Below are positions 1 through 10,386 of a stretch of DNA of 43,823 nt, in pieces; the stretch's first letter is position 1, and the number at the start of each line of letters is the position of its first letter. A model generated the notes under the pieces. That model was not told the DNA's origin. It saw only the letters and a program-made list of their open reading frames with translations, and ran no database searches. The position numbers and the translations under genes are program-made. The DNA comes from Chara braunii (taxonomy: Eukaryota > Streptophyta > Charophyceae > Charales > Characeae), in the NCBI GenBank assembly GCA_003427395.1, contig BFEA01000204.1, positions 569,510 to 613,332 of the forward strand, written 5' to 3'.

Positions 1-2
1 TC

Positions 3-712
3 CACGGCGTCCAGGTCGCCGACCTGCACAAAAAGATCTCTTGGGAAGATCTGACGAGGGAATGGAAGAAGCGGTTCATAGTTGACGATGCCCCGACGCT
101 CGCCATCAACTGCCTCTTCACCATGACTCAAGGCAACACACCGACACGCGACTGACTCACGGGATCGTGGCAACACCCAATCTCAACTTGCCATTTTCGC
201 ATCTGCGCCGAGAGTTCTACAAGCGGTCGTGTGCCACCTTGAGCCTCGCACTTGGTGATCGCGAACAATACACGACCTTCGCCGAAATCATCGACAAGGC
301 TCGTGAGATCATCAAGACTAACCGGGCTGCTGCACACAAGAAATTAGCATGGCAGCCAGCCTATGGAAAATTTGGTCCGCGTCCGCAGCCTGTCGCTGCA
401 GTCCAACCGGACAACCTTTTGGAAGACCCAGCAGTCACCCCAACATCACGTGAGGGAGATCAAGTGGCCGCCGTCGAGCCGCAAAGCAACTACAACTCCT
501 GTGGAAAAGGGAAGGAGAAAATAGCATCGCCGGCCGAAAATGGATAGCCAGTATCATGGGTCAAGTTCAGCTTGACCAAGGCCGAATACAAGTACCGCAG
601 CCGATACGGCTGCAACTATTGGTGCAACAACACCAAGCACAAGACCTCCCAATGCCAAGATCAAGGCAAGAAGGATGTTCAACCTCGAATCAACTCGTAA
701 AACTGAGTTGCG
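3..712 (+). pseudogene. gag (capsid/nucleocapsid) of element A, broken
   Basis: This is the C-terminal part of a Gypsy gag, whose product forms the virus-like particle. Frame 3 reads from position 3 to a stop near 151. The reading then moves to frame 2 from about 160, with an in-frame TAG at 545-547, and continues through a zinc-knuckle-like block at 611-655. That block reads Cys-x3-Cys-x4-His-x4-Cys, one residue longer between the first two cysteines than the usual CX2CX4HX4C, so RNA binding is probably impaired. A further frame change near 680-715 leads into the next segment. The start of gag is outside the window. The gag assignment rests on the retrotrans-gag-like charged sequence, the knuckle, and the position upstream of protease. 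Confidence 0.8.
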
Positions 713-1785
713 CGGGAGGTGAGGCGACTCCACCTCTCACTCCACCAGATTCGGCCGCCTTGCTAGCGGCCTCCTACACATCTGGTGAGAATGTGGATGT
801 AAGTCCTCGGTTCACTTACGAGGATTATGTTGTCCACTTGGTCCCACCGTTGGACCAGCCACTCCACATGCAAGACTCCACCGCATGCACGGTTTCAACA
901 CCATCGGCAACTGATTCGGCAGCTTCGCCGCCAACTTTAGCTGGGGATTCGACGTCATGGTCAAGACTTGAGAAACTCGACCCATTGTCGTTCGCGGACT
1001 TCCAACGGATGCCCCTTCCCCCGACCGGTCGATTGCCGAAACCGCATTGCAATGTGCTCATGGCACAATTGCGGGATTACTTGCACACTGCAATACCAGC
1101 TCCGTTGATGGACGCCGGAGTAGAGGTTGTTAACCTGCGCGACTACATTGCGAAGATCGACCGCGAGTTCAAGACACAACGGTACAACACCAACGACGCA
1201 CCATTAATGTACGTACGCATTCAGATCGGAGAAGTGACCTGAAGCGCTTTGATCGATTGCGGCGCTACTCGTAACTATATGAGCCAGTATTTTATGGTAC
1301 ATGTTGGTCTGGGGCCAAGCGTTTGGAGGAAGTTGCAGCCCACGCAAGTCACAGTGGCCGATGGTCACACGCACAAGTCAATCGACCGATGCATTGATTC
1401 CGTCCCCGTGTACTTCGCCCCTCATGCAAGCAAGGTCGTGTCCTTCGACATTTTGGACACCAAGTTTGACATGATCTTGGGCATGTCGTGGCTGGAAAGT
1501 GAGGATCAGCCGGTGAACTTCTACCGCCACACCGTTCACATTCGTGATCGGAACGGAGTACTAGTCTCGTGCACGGTGCCTCCACCTCAGTGTTCGATCA
1601 GCTGTCACATGGTGTCCGCCGCGAGCATTCGAGCTGCCATCACCCGGGATGACGTCGAGGAGATGGGTGTGTGTTTTCTCCACGCCCTCCCTCCCCATGA
1701 TATCCCATCGACGGACGCATCGACGGACCCACGCATCACAAAGCTTCTCGACGCCTATGCTGGCGTTTTCGAGCCCCACACGAAG
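713..1785 (+). pseudogene. Aspartic protease region of element A
   Basis: Retropepsin-like protease, which would cleave the Gag-Pol polyprotein. The frame-1 reading contains the active-site block IDCGATRNYMS (Asp codon 1255-1257) and, about 80 residues later, the second conserved block MILGMSWL, which is the usual spacing for Gypsy proteases. A TGA at 1240-1242 interrupts the frame just before the active site. The preceding 713-1239 stretch is a Pro/Ser/Thr-rich linker typical of the gag-pol junction in this kind of element. It joins the RT domain downstream. Confidence 0.85.
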
Positions 1786-3050
1786 TCGTACCGGATCGGC
1801 CAATCCGCCACGAGATCGTCCTCGAGGCCGGGGCCGTACCTCTGCATAATTCGGCCTAGCTCTTCACCATACGGCGCTCCCGTTCTCGTCGTCCGGAAGA
1901 AGAACAAGGACTTGCGGTTGTGCATCGATTATCGCAAGCTCAACGCGCAAACCGTCAAGAACGCCGGCCCTCTTCTGCGCATCAACGACCTCCTCGAACG
2001 GCTGTGCGGCACAAAATTTTTCTCCAAGCTTGACCTCAAATTGGGATATCACCAACTCGAGATCCGGCAGGACCGCTGCAAGACTGCGTTCAAGATGCGA
2101 TATGGGCATTTCGAATGGTCAGTTATGCATTTTGGCCTTACAAATGCCCTGGACACTTTCCAAGCGGCTATGATGACAAAGTTCTGACACATGCTGGACA
2201 AATTTGTACTCATATACCTCGACGATATCTTGTACAGCCGGAGTTTGGACGAGCATGTGGAGCACCTGCGCATCGTTTTGGAGCGGCTACGACAAGCCAA
2301 GTACAAAGCCAACCGCGACAAATGTGAATTCGCGCGGCAGGAGCTCGAATACTTGGGCAGGAGCTTGAATACTTGGGCCATTTTTATGTGATGCCTCAAG
2401 GCATCCGTCCGCTCGCGGACGAGATTGAGGTCATCCGCGTATGGCCCGAGCCCACCAACACCACGGACGTTCGCTCATTCATGGGGTTGGTAGGCTACGA
2501 CCAACGCTTCATCACCAGGTACTCACGAATTGTCGCACCATTGACGAGACTACAACCGCGAAAGGTGCTATTCGCATTCGACGACGAAGCGTGCCGGTCA
2601 TTCCAAGCACTCAAGACGGTCATGCTCATGGCGCCCGTCCTTAGCATCTACGACCCCACCTTGCCAACAAGAGTGACAACCGGCGCCTCCGGCTATGGGA
2701 TTGGGGCAGTCTTGGAACAACATGACGGTGACGACTGGCATCCCGTGGAGTACTTCAGCCACAAGGTGCCTCCCATCAACTCACTTGATGATGCAAGGAA
2801 AAAGGAGTTGCTCGCGTTCGTGATGGCTCTCAAGCAATCGCGACACTTCCTCTTTGGGTGTCGTAGGTTCACATGGGTCACTGATAACAACCCGTTGACC
2901 TACTACAAGACGCAAGACACTGTGAGCAGCACTATCGGGCGATGGATGTATTTCATCGACCAATTTGACTTCACACTGAAACATCTCGCCAGCCTCTCCA
3001 ATCGTGCAGTAGATGCACTCTCGCGAAGACCCGATCTTTGCGCTATGACA
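1786..3050 (+). pseudogene. Reverse transcriptase and RNase H of element A
   Basis: The RT motifs RLCIDYRKLN, FFSKLDLKLGYHQ and FGLTNA are visible in frame 1, and the catalytic YLDD box lies at about 2215-2226. Roughly 50-90 nt coding for the N-terminal fingers appear to be deleted near 1845. A TGA at 2185-2187 precedes YLDD. At 2338-2377 a 20-bp tandem duplication shifts the reading from frame 1 to frame 3. The RNase H domain follows in frame 3 (2373 onwards), with VTDNNP and DALSRRP. Its first catalytic Asp (normally TDAS) is Gly, codon 2682-2684. The enzyme would copy element RNA to DNA, but this copy cannot be functional. Confidence 0.9.
2338..2377 (+). repeat. 20-bp tandem duplication causing a frameshift
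   Basis: Bases 2338-2357 and 2358-2377 are the same 20-mer (CAGGAGCTCGAATACTTGGG) with one C/T difference. Twenty is not a multiple of three, and the RT reading moves from frame 1 to frame 3 exactly here, so the duplication explains the frame change. Confidence 0.95.
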
Positions 3051-4460
3051 CATCATGCCTTTGCATTCGACGAGGAACTCCAGCGGCATTTCATTCGGGT
3101 CTACCAGTCCGATCCGGATTTTGCCACGCTATATGTGCAACTATCTTCAGATCACCCGCTGGCCAGCAATTATCGCATCGTCGACGGGTACTTGCTTCTC
3201 CACTCGCGAGGCAAGAACTTACTCTGCGTCCCACGAGACCTCTGTTTGTGAACTCGCCTTCTCAACGAGTGCCATGATTCGCGACTCACCGGCCATTTCG
3301 GAGTCAATCGGACTATTGCACGACTTCAACAACGATTTCGGTGGCCCGACGTCATCACCGATGTCACTCGGTATTGGGACTCTTGCGAAGTTTGCCAACG
3401 AAGCAAGCTCCGCAACCGCAATCCCTATGGCGAGTTGCGCCCGTTGCCTATTGCCCGGGAACCCGGCCTCTCCATTGCTATGGACGTCACCGACCCGTTT
3501 CCCCGCGACCACCTCGGGCACGATGACATCCTCACGGTCGTTGACCGTTTGAGTAAGTTCATGTGGTTTCTTCCATGCAAGTACTACGCCACGGCTCCCA
3601 GCTCACGCGGCTCTTGCACACCGACTGGATTTGCAGCCACGGTGTTCCGGAAGACATCGTCAGCGACCGAGACACTCGGTTCATGTCGGTATTTTGGACT
3701 TCCCTAATGAAGGAGTCCGACACTGAAATGAAACCAAGTTCAGCTCGACACCCACAAACAGACGGGCAAACGGAGAGAGCACATCAAACTGCTCAAATGA
3801 TGCTTCATACGCTCATCCGTCCGGATCGGAAGGATTGGGTTGACCGCCTCCTCGACATTGAGTTCGCCTACAACACTTTGTTGCATCCGGCGATCGGCGT
3901 GACTCCATTCAAGTTGCACCACGGTGGACGGAAAGGCCGTATCTTCGCTGATCTTCTCGCACGAACTGCCGACATAGACGCCACTTGCTCTCCCGCCTCC
4001 GTCCGAAAGTACAGGGAATTGCTGACGCAAGCCCGTGCGAACATGCACAAGGCTCAAGTCCGCATGCAGCAGCAAGCCAACAGGCGTCACGTGCCATGTC
4101 CATCCGCGCCGACGATCTGGTTTGGGTCTCCGTGGAAGAGTTTGCGCTCGAACAAGATGTTTCACGCAAGCTACTCCCCAAGTGGTTTGGACCGTGGACC
4201 GTCCTTTCAGCCGCAGGCGACAAGCCCAACGACCCATCGACATCCCTCCGCATCAGCCGGTCCACCCAGTCTTTCACGCCTCAAAACTGGCGACATATAT
4301 ACCGGCTAAGAGCGACGATTTCCTGGGCCTACGATCGCAAGACCCTCCTTCCGTGGATGGTCATCAGGAAGTCGGCCGCGTCATCACAGATCTCAAGTAC
4401 GGCAACAAGCCTCAACAGTACAAAGTTACCTTCAAAGCATGCGATCCTAATGACACTTGA
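3051..4460 (+). pseudogene. Integrase and C-terminal domain of element A
   Basis: The zinc-binding N-terminus (GHFGV and CEVCQ) is read in frame 3 after a TGA at 3249-3251. The DDE catalytic core is recognisable: Asp 3483-3485 in AMDVTD, Asp 3665-3667 in SDRDTRF, and Glu 3773-3775 in DGQTER. The frame changes from 3 to 2 near 3595. The C-terminal part changes frame again near 4085 and 4230, and carries VHPVFHASKL and a chromodomain-like tail ending at the TGA at 4458-4460. All three catalytic residues are kept, but the frameshifts make it non-functional. The enzyme would insert element cDNA into the genome. Confidence 0.9.
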
Positions 4461-4621
4461 TGAATTTCATGAGCAGATTTGCAAGCATCCGCACCTTTGA
4501 TCTACGCCCACTACGAACGACAAAGACTAGCTAAGGAAGCTTCACGACCTGCCCCTCCCACCCGAACTTCGGTCCCCCCTCCGACAGGCAGCTTCGCCCT
4601 CGCAGGTAAGCTCGGTCTTTC

Positions 4622-4635
4622 AAGGACGGGGGGGG
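4622..4635 (+). other. Polypurine tract of element A
   Basis: A purine run AAGGACGGGGGGGG directly precedes the LTR start TGTGGCATAC. This is the expected position for the plus-strand DNA primer of an LTR retrotransposon. The 4461-4621 stretch before it is non-coding 3' tail. Confidence 0.75.
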
Positions 4636-4907
4636 TGTGGCATACTGCGCACCATACAGGCCTGCAGGACCCGACTGGGCAGAATAAGGGCCCTCCAGGC
4701 CCTTTGTCGTTTCAGCCTAAAAGCCTAAAAGGGAGGGCCATTTTCAGGCCCTCATAAAGTCGACCTTTCCTTAAACTTAGGCGCCAGACCAGGGATAAGC
4801 GCAGGCCACTTTTAGGCCTATTTCAAGACAACCTTTTTTTTTAACTTCAGCGCTAGGGTCTGGCACGATTCGGCATTGGCAAGAGCAGCCTCCCAGCCGA
4901 ACCAGCA

Positions 4908-4917
4908 CTATATAGTA
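4908..4917 (+). promoter_or_regulatory. TATA-like box in LTR A
   Basis: CTATATAGTA lies about 270 bp into the LTR, a plausible place for the LTR core promoter. This is a motif match only. Confidence 0.35.
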
Positions 4918-5200
4918 TTGGTCCGCCCTGCAACCTGCAGGTAGGAGGCAGTCTAGGAGGTAGTCTTCAGGATGCGGCAACAACACTCTGCGGAGCGCTG
5001 CAGTAGTAGTAGCTAGGAATAGTCTTCACTGTTGTGTGCTTAGAGTACTGTTAGAGAGAGAGGAGAATGGCGGAGGCCAGAGACTTACCTGGGCGCTTAC
5101 CTGTATCGCCATTGCTCTAGCTTCGTCTTTGAGGTACCTGCAGCAAGGCGCCACCTTCACAGGTCAGTACCGGCACCATGAGAAAGAGAGAGAGTGAGTT

Positions 5201-5220
5201 CTTCTTCTTCTTCTTCTTCC
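5201..5220 (+). repeat. (CTT)n microsatellite in LTR A
   Basis: About six CTT units follow an AGAGAG run. Confidence 0.9.
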
Positions 5221-5273
5221 AATCCACCATCTCTCCCTCCCCCTCCAACTACCTGACTTCTCCGTATTGACAG

Positions 5274-5302
5274 ACTACTACTACTACTACTACTACTACT
5301 AC
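5274..5302 (+). repeat. (ACT)n microsatellite in LTR A
   Basis: About nine uninterrupted ACT/CTA triplets. Confidence 0.9.
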
Positions 5303-5477
5303 GAGAGATTTGTGACTTTGGGATGTTGACAACATTTGGACACAGACTCGACTTTGGTATAGAGACATTGGCGGGAGACTTTTTGGGATCGATATCGACC
5401 ACATTTGTGTGGCGACAGTCCCATCTTCCCCCTCTTCTTCGTCTGATCCCCCTCCTCTTCATTTGTGTATGATCTGA

Positions 5478-5511
5478 GCCTGGCGCATTCTTCCTATGTG
5501 TAGCGCCAGGC
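5478..5511 (+). other. Hairpin near the 3' side of LTR A
   Basis: GCCTGGCGC (5478-5486) pairs perfectly with GCGCCAGGC (5503-5511) across a 16-nt loop. It may lie near the RNA end of the element. Its role is unknown. Confidence 0.6.
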
Positions 5512-5666
5512 CCTTTCACACCTTGCAATGATGATGATATATGTTTGGTCTGCATTGCGACATTGATTGGTCTGATCATTGGTATTTTAGCCTTCCGCTG
5601 CGCTATCCTGTACTATGTGAGAGAGGTCGGTTCTTGTTCTGGTCTGCACCGTTACGGTATGCAACA

Positions 5667-6076
5667 GCCTCTAAAAATGCCACTTTTGTCTTCTTCTGCT
5701 CGGCCTCGAGTACTTGGCACATCTACCTCTTCAGGGTGTGGTACTGGCCTACCTGCTACTTGAGCGTTTCCCCACTGCTTCAAGTGTTGTGGGCCTCTTC
5801 CCCCGCCACTTGAGTGTTTTCCCCCGCTGCAATCCTCAATGTCACAACCACAACTAAGTACCGGGCCTAAGGCCCCAACGAACGAACACGTGCCCTTGCG
5901 GGTCACACACACACACTAGCCAACCAGCACTCAGAAAGACATGCACCCCAGCAAGCGTGCACACACACAGACATGCAGAACTTAGTAGCAAGAGGGAAAC
6001 TCAGCAAGGCATTCAGTCCATGAGCAAAACTCATAAATCAGTTGTGTCTCAGTCCGTGTTTGGTCGGGTCATCACA
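5667..6076 (-). repeat. Partial 3' LTR of element B
   Basis: This matches 14709-15121 at high identity, including the ACTTGAGTGTTTTCCCCCGC stretch and a (CA)n run. On the minus strand it starts TGTGATGACCC beside the polypurine tract. Homology stops abruptly at 5667, where the LTR of element A ends. Confidence 0.88.
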
Positions 6077-6090
6077 GTACCCCCCGCTTA
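6077..6090 (-). other. Polypurine tract of element B
   Basis: On the minus strand TAAGCGGGGGGTAC directly precedes the LTR start TGTGATGACC. This fixes the element's orientation. Confidence 0.75.
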
Positions 6091-6111
6091 AGAGCGAGGT
6101 CCCCGACAAAC

Positions 6112-7440
6112 TTATCGTAAGCAAATAAAGCAAAGAGATTTCGAGAGTACGCTATCGCAGTGAGCTTTGCAGATTTTGGGAACAACATTAGAGGCGATTT
6201 GTCGTTCGTGGGCTTTAACAACGCGAGGAGCGCTGCGCAGCAGTTCCTTCTTGGAGATCGGATAGAGACCGTCCAATGGGTGATACATAAAGTGAACCTG
6301 GTACTGTCTGTCACATCCCTTTCCTACGTGCTGTTTGATTCTATCGATCTCATGACCGCCATTGATTGCACGAGGGATCATGTCTTCACGGTAATCGAAG
6401 GAGTGGATATACAGTTTGATGCATGAAAAACGAGGTATGTGCGCAAATGAGGTGGCACAACAACTGTGTACGAGGGGCCAAACCCACCTTTGCCAATCAC
6501 ATCCAGAACTTCCCACAAACCATAATAGAGCGGAAAAAGTTTTTTGTGAGACTCCCTCTTCTTCCGAGAATTCAGACATCTTGACCCACACATAACTTCC
6601 TACTTCGATATATTAAGGTCGGCGCTTCTTGTTCACATGATGGATTATTGAGTGTTGTCACTTGGTCATTGTTGCGATGACAACTTTGAGCAAGCGATCG
6701 TACTTGGCCCTGAAGCTTGGCCTGCCGGGTATTAAACCAGCTGGCTGTTCAAGGAATAGGTAGGAGAGCGGATTACGAATTTGCCAACCGTAATGCAGCC
6801 TGTTTGGCATCATGCTGGTGGAAGAATGAATGGAGTTGTTGTACAAACCCCTTTACGGAATACAGCTCTTCATCCCACGTCTCATGATCTGGAATAACTA
6901 AAGCGCGAAGAAGTTGGAACACAGTCTGATTGATTTCCTCAGCCAAACCATTGGCTTCGGAATGTCGTCCAGATGCCATGCATACACTGAGGCCAGGGAG
7001 TTGGGATGTGAAGTCCTTCCATTCGGTACTTACGAAGCGAGGGTCCTAATCACTCACAAGAGTTTCCGGTGTTCCGAACCGCAGAATGTATTTGTGTCCG
7101 AACTCACGGATCACCAATTCAGTTGGGGCATGAGATGGCAAAGGAATCAGATTGAGGAATTAAGAGAAGCGGTCAACAATCACCGTTCTTACTTACCTTT
7201 CCCATGTCGGTGAAGTCGATAGAGACAGACTCCCCAGATCCATTGGGAATGGGAAGGGGTGTAAGTAGCCCCATGGGCTTTTGTCTACATGGTTTGATTC
7301 GTTGACAGACTTGTCACTCAACCATAAATTTTTCGACAGATCCCTTTATACCAGGCCAATGAGACTGTTTTAATAGGTTTTCGTACGTCTTTGCCATGCC
7401 GAAGTGTCCACTCCGGCCATGAGCCAAATCCAAGAAGTGT
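6112..7440 (-). pseudogene. Integrase and C-terminal domain of element B
   Basis: Read right to left. The zinc-binding segment (SGHFGMAKTYENLL, then CQRIKP) is followed by the catalytic core. The first Asp is in SIDFTDMGK. The second is in an SD-stop-DPRF block, where an in-frame TAG follows the Asp. The Glu is in RHSEANGLAEE. Several stops and frame changes follow (near 6850 and 6600). The C-terminal region (VPPHLRTYLVFHASN, then a YQVHFMYHP block) is the Gypsy domain after the core. It ends close to the polypurine tract, so the 3' end of pol is complete but dead. Confidence 0.85.
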
Positions 7441-9102
7441 GTGCGGAGAGGCTCATGGTTGGGCGCACACAAACGGTCGTTATTCCCATAGCGTCGGAAA
7501 ACTAATCCTCCATATTCGTGAAAATCAGGCTGACTGTTGGGGTCAGCCTGCAACTGCTCAAGGATGGGACTAAGGTCTGGGTCCTTGGCAGTGTGCTCTA
7601 CGATCTCCTCCTTCAGTTTCTTCCAGAGGTCGTAGGAATTCACAAGGCAAGTCATGTACTCGGGTTGGCGAGACAATGCATCAACAACTCGATTATAACA
7701 ACCCTTTTTATATCTTAGCTCAAAATAAAAAATGTCAATCTCATGGAACCAGTGAAGTAACATAGGGGACAAGGTATTTTGCTTTTTGATCCAGTTCAAG
7801 GTCTCATGATCTGAGAACACTTTGAAGTGGCATCCCAAAAGATAGTGCTTCCAGTGATCCAAAGTCGTACGCAAAGCATAGAGCTCGCGCATGTAGGTGG
7901 AAGTAGCTACCTTTTCGCTGGGCATGCGTTTGCTGTAGTACTCGAGTGGCCGCAAGCCATTGCTGTCATCTTGTTGTAGCACTGCGCCAATCCCATACTG
8001 GCTAGCATCCGTAGTGACTACGAATGTTAGTTTGGAATCTGCAATGTGGAGCACGGGGTCACTTACCAAGGCCTCTTTCAAGGCTTGAAGTGCGGTCTCA
8101 CATGTTGCATCCCATGCATAAGGTACATTCTTACTTGTCAGTCGGGACAACGGGCAGCAACAATAGAGAATCGGAGCACAAACTTCCGGTAGTACGATGC
8201 GAGACCAAGGAAAGAACGCAGTTTGCGAATGTTCGCGGGTTGAGGTCAGTCGCGTATGACCTCAACCTTGGTTGCCTTAGGCTCGAGGCCTGCAACAGAC
8301 AACCGATGCCCAAGATAGATGACGCTGTCCCTCCCAAACTCAAAATTTCTAAGTTGAGATGAAGTTGCATTTTCTTGAGGATGGTGAATACTTCCTCGAG
8401 GTGCTTCATGTGTTCCTCGATGGATTTGTTGAAGATTAGAATATCATCGAGATACACCATCACAAACCGACCAATTTGTTCACGGAGGACCTTGTCCATA
8501 AGGCTTTGAAAGGTGGTCGGTGCGTTCGTGCGTCCAAAGGGCATTACAGTAAATTCGTACAACCCATCGTGTGTCTTGAACGCAGTCTTGTGGTAGCTCG
8601 CGGGATCAACTTCAATCTGGTGGTATCCAGACTTGAGATCGATCTTGGAGAAGACCCTTCACCCACCGACAGCATCAAGCAAGTCATCTATGCATGGCAA
8701 TGGGTATGCATTCTTTCTGGTGATGCGGTTTAGACCGCGATAATCAATACACATACGGAGCTTGCCTCCTTTCTTAAGGACAAACAAAACAGGTGCACCA
8801 AATTCAGATTCTCTGGGTTTGATCAAACCCGTGTCGATCATTTCGTCAATTTGTCTCCGGAGTTCCTCCAACTCGCTGGATCCCATTCGATATACGCAGC
8901 CCTTTGGAGGAACAACACCTTCGACCAACTCGATTGTGTGTCGGACCGATCGCGTGGGGACTCCACGTGGTTCGGCCAGAACTTCTGAGAATCGGTCAAG
9001 TAGGTTTTGAATGTTTATAGGGACCGGTGGGGGTGAAGGATCCATCATTCGCATTGGGACTGCAGCCAAGGACTGCGTCGAAGGGACACTTGTCAAGGAC
9101 AT
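7441..9102 (-). pseudogene. Reverse transcriptase and RNase H of element B
   Basis: The RT fingers contain [13 protein letters not shown] and [11 protein letters not shown] stop at 8659-8661 (plus-strand TCA) separates this from FSKIDLKSGYHQ and VMPFGRTNAPTTFQ. The catalytic YLDDIL is intact at about 8445-8460. The frame changes near 8350. The RNase H part (8150 to about 7600) keeps its first Asp in VVTTDASQYG and also FSDHETLNW and DALSRQP, so both key RNase H blocks survive here, unlike in elements A and C. It lies between protease and integrase in the usual Gypsy order. Confidence 0.9.
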
Positions 9103-9559
9103 AGAAGTTCAATGCGTGGGTGACTGTCTTGTCCTCGTCAAAGGTAGTGCGCACACCTTTGACTACATGTGTAGATGAGACAACTTCTTTGTTGCCAACT
9201 TGAGTTCGGCAAGGGTCTAGCAAAGCCACTTGCTTCATCCCCAAGCCCACTTTGCATATCCCGTGTGGTGACATGAAATTAGTTGTTGCACCACAATTAA
9301 TCAAGACACAAAGATAGCGGCGGTTGATGAGAAGTTTGAAGAAGATTAACTTCACTGTCCCTTGAGCACGTTGATGTCTCATCTCAGCCCAATGCTCTAA
9401 GTGATAGTGGAAGTCAACCGTCTCAGTCTTCTCCCAAGGCTCAACATACAAAGCATGACAAACTTCAGCCTTGGAATCAGCAGACGACGGGGCTTCAAGA
9501 GAGGACTGTTGAACAACATCAGATGCAGTCTCCCTTGCCGTAGAGGGTGTTGATGCCAA
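9050..9559 (-). pseudogene. Aspartic protease region of element B, active-site Asp lost
   Basis: The minus-strand reading contains LINCGATTNFMS, where Gypsy proteases have D-[CS]-G-A. The catalytic Asp is Asn (plus-strand bases 9296-9298). The second conserved block, FDAVLGC, follows about 90 residues later, after which a frameshift near 9050 leads into the RT frame. An Asp-to-Asn change at this position is expected to abolish proteolysis. The N-terminal 90 residues are a Ser/Thr-rich linker from gag. Confidence 0.8.
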
Positions 9560-9990
9560 CTCTACCCCCGATTCTGGTTTCCCTGCAGCCTATAGCAATC
9601 TTGCACTTTATGGTTCGTTTGTAGGCAATGCAAGCAACCCCCTTTCTTCATTCTAGCCTTCCATTTAGCATCACTGATCCAGAGGTCCACCTAAGGTTTA
9701 GTACTTGCATCCTCCGGTTGGGTTGGGATTTTGGCTCCCTTTGGAAGTGCGGCAAAACTCCTTACTGAATTTCGGTTCTGGTTTCCCTTCCCATGGGCAA
9801 TCTTTTTAAAAACACAAAATTGATCATCCTCATTATTCGTGTCAGAGTCATGAGTTGAAGAATAGGTTGTATCAACGTTCTACTCTTGGTCGTCGCCAAG
9901 AGTGGGGTCATCTGCTTTGGCCTTCCCTTCCCCTTCCAGCGAGTCAAGCGAAGCTAAGCGATTGCTGCCACAAAATCACCCGCGAACGAA
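9560..9990 (-). pseudogene. gag C-terminus with intact zinc knuckle, element B
   Basis: On the minus strand a perfect CX2CX4HX4C zinc knuckle (CLHCLQTNHKVQDC) is encoded at plus-strand 9595-9636, followed by Gln/Asn-rich sequence. Upstream is an acidic Asp/Asn-rich segment (9750-9950). The reading changes frame between the knuckle and the following protease ORF, and stops occur nearby. The knuckle would bind element RNA for packaging. Confidence 0.75.
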
Positions 9991-10386
9991 GTTTTTTTTG
10001 CTGCTTGCCTACCTAGGCGATTAGTTAAGTGAGTGGGAACCGTACCCTTCACTACATCCAAGCACGATTGCGCAGTCAGCTCCAATCTTGGATTTGCAAA
10101 GAGCTTGCTGGCATGCAATTGCAGTTTAAGTTTTTCTTGCTGCTTGCTGCGGTAAGGTCTCCTGCCTCCAAATTGACTACATCCTTCATTAAGGAAAACC
10201 AGTCAGTGTAACCGGAGAAATCCCTACCTAGGCGATTAGTTAAGTGAGTGGGAACCGTACCCTTGACTACATCCAAGCACGATTGCGCAGTCAGCTCCAA
10301 TCTTGGCTTTGCAAAGAGCTTGCTGACATGCAATTGCAGTTTGTGCATGGTGCCCTGCCACTTGCTGCGCTTAAACCACCAGTTCA
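9991..10386 (-). pseudogene. gag middle region of element B with internal duplication
   Basis: The minus-strand reading begins VNWWFKRSKWQG, continues MHKLQLHVSKLFAKP, and then the LTNRLGRDFSGYTDWF segment. It is a helical capsid-type gag segment. About 125 bp are present twice, 215 bp apart (see the repeat entry), so this part of gag is partly duplicated. The right edge at 10386 abuts a non-gag insertion. Function is inferred from its position between gag N-terminal sequence (11184 onwards) and the zinc knuckle. Confidence 0.65.
10011..10350 (-). repeat. Two copies of a ~125-bp gag segment, 215 bp apart
   Basis: Bases 10011-10135 and 10226-10350 both run from ACCTAGGCGATTAGTTAAG to TGCAATTGCAGTTT with about three differences (for example C/G in CCTT[C/G]ACTACATCC). 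This is a recent local duplication within gag of element B. Confidence 0.92.

Larger units (their letters stand above)
1..5666 (+). mobile_element. Ty3/Gypsy LTR retrotransposon A, truncated by window start
   Basis: The domain order on the plus strand is gag, protease, reverse transcriptase, RNase H, integrase and C-terminal domain, which is the Ty3/Gypsy order. It is followed by a G-rich polypurine tract and an LTR starting TGTGGCATAC and ending GTATGCAACA (near-inverted termini). The 5' LTR and the start of gag lie outside the window. The coding region has at least six frame changes and several stops, so the copy is dead. Immediately after the LTR end at 5666, homology to the LTR of element B begins, so A was inserted into B. 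Confidence 0.93.
4636..5666 (+). repeat. 3' LTR of element A (about 1031 bp)
   Basis: It begins TGTGGCATAC after the polypurine tract and ends GTATGCAACA, so the ends are inverted with one mismatch. The right edge is supported independently: homology to the LTR of element B starts at 5667. The LTR contains a TATA-like box, two microsatellites and a hairpin near its 3' side. The partner 5' LTR is outside the window. Confidence 0.75.
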
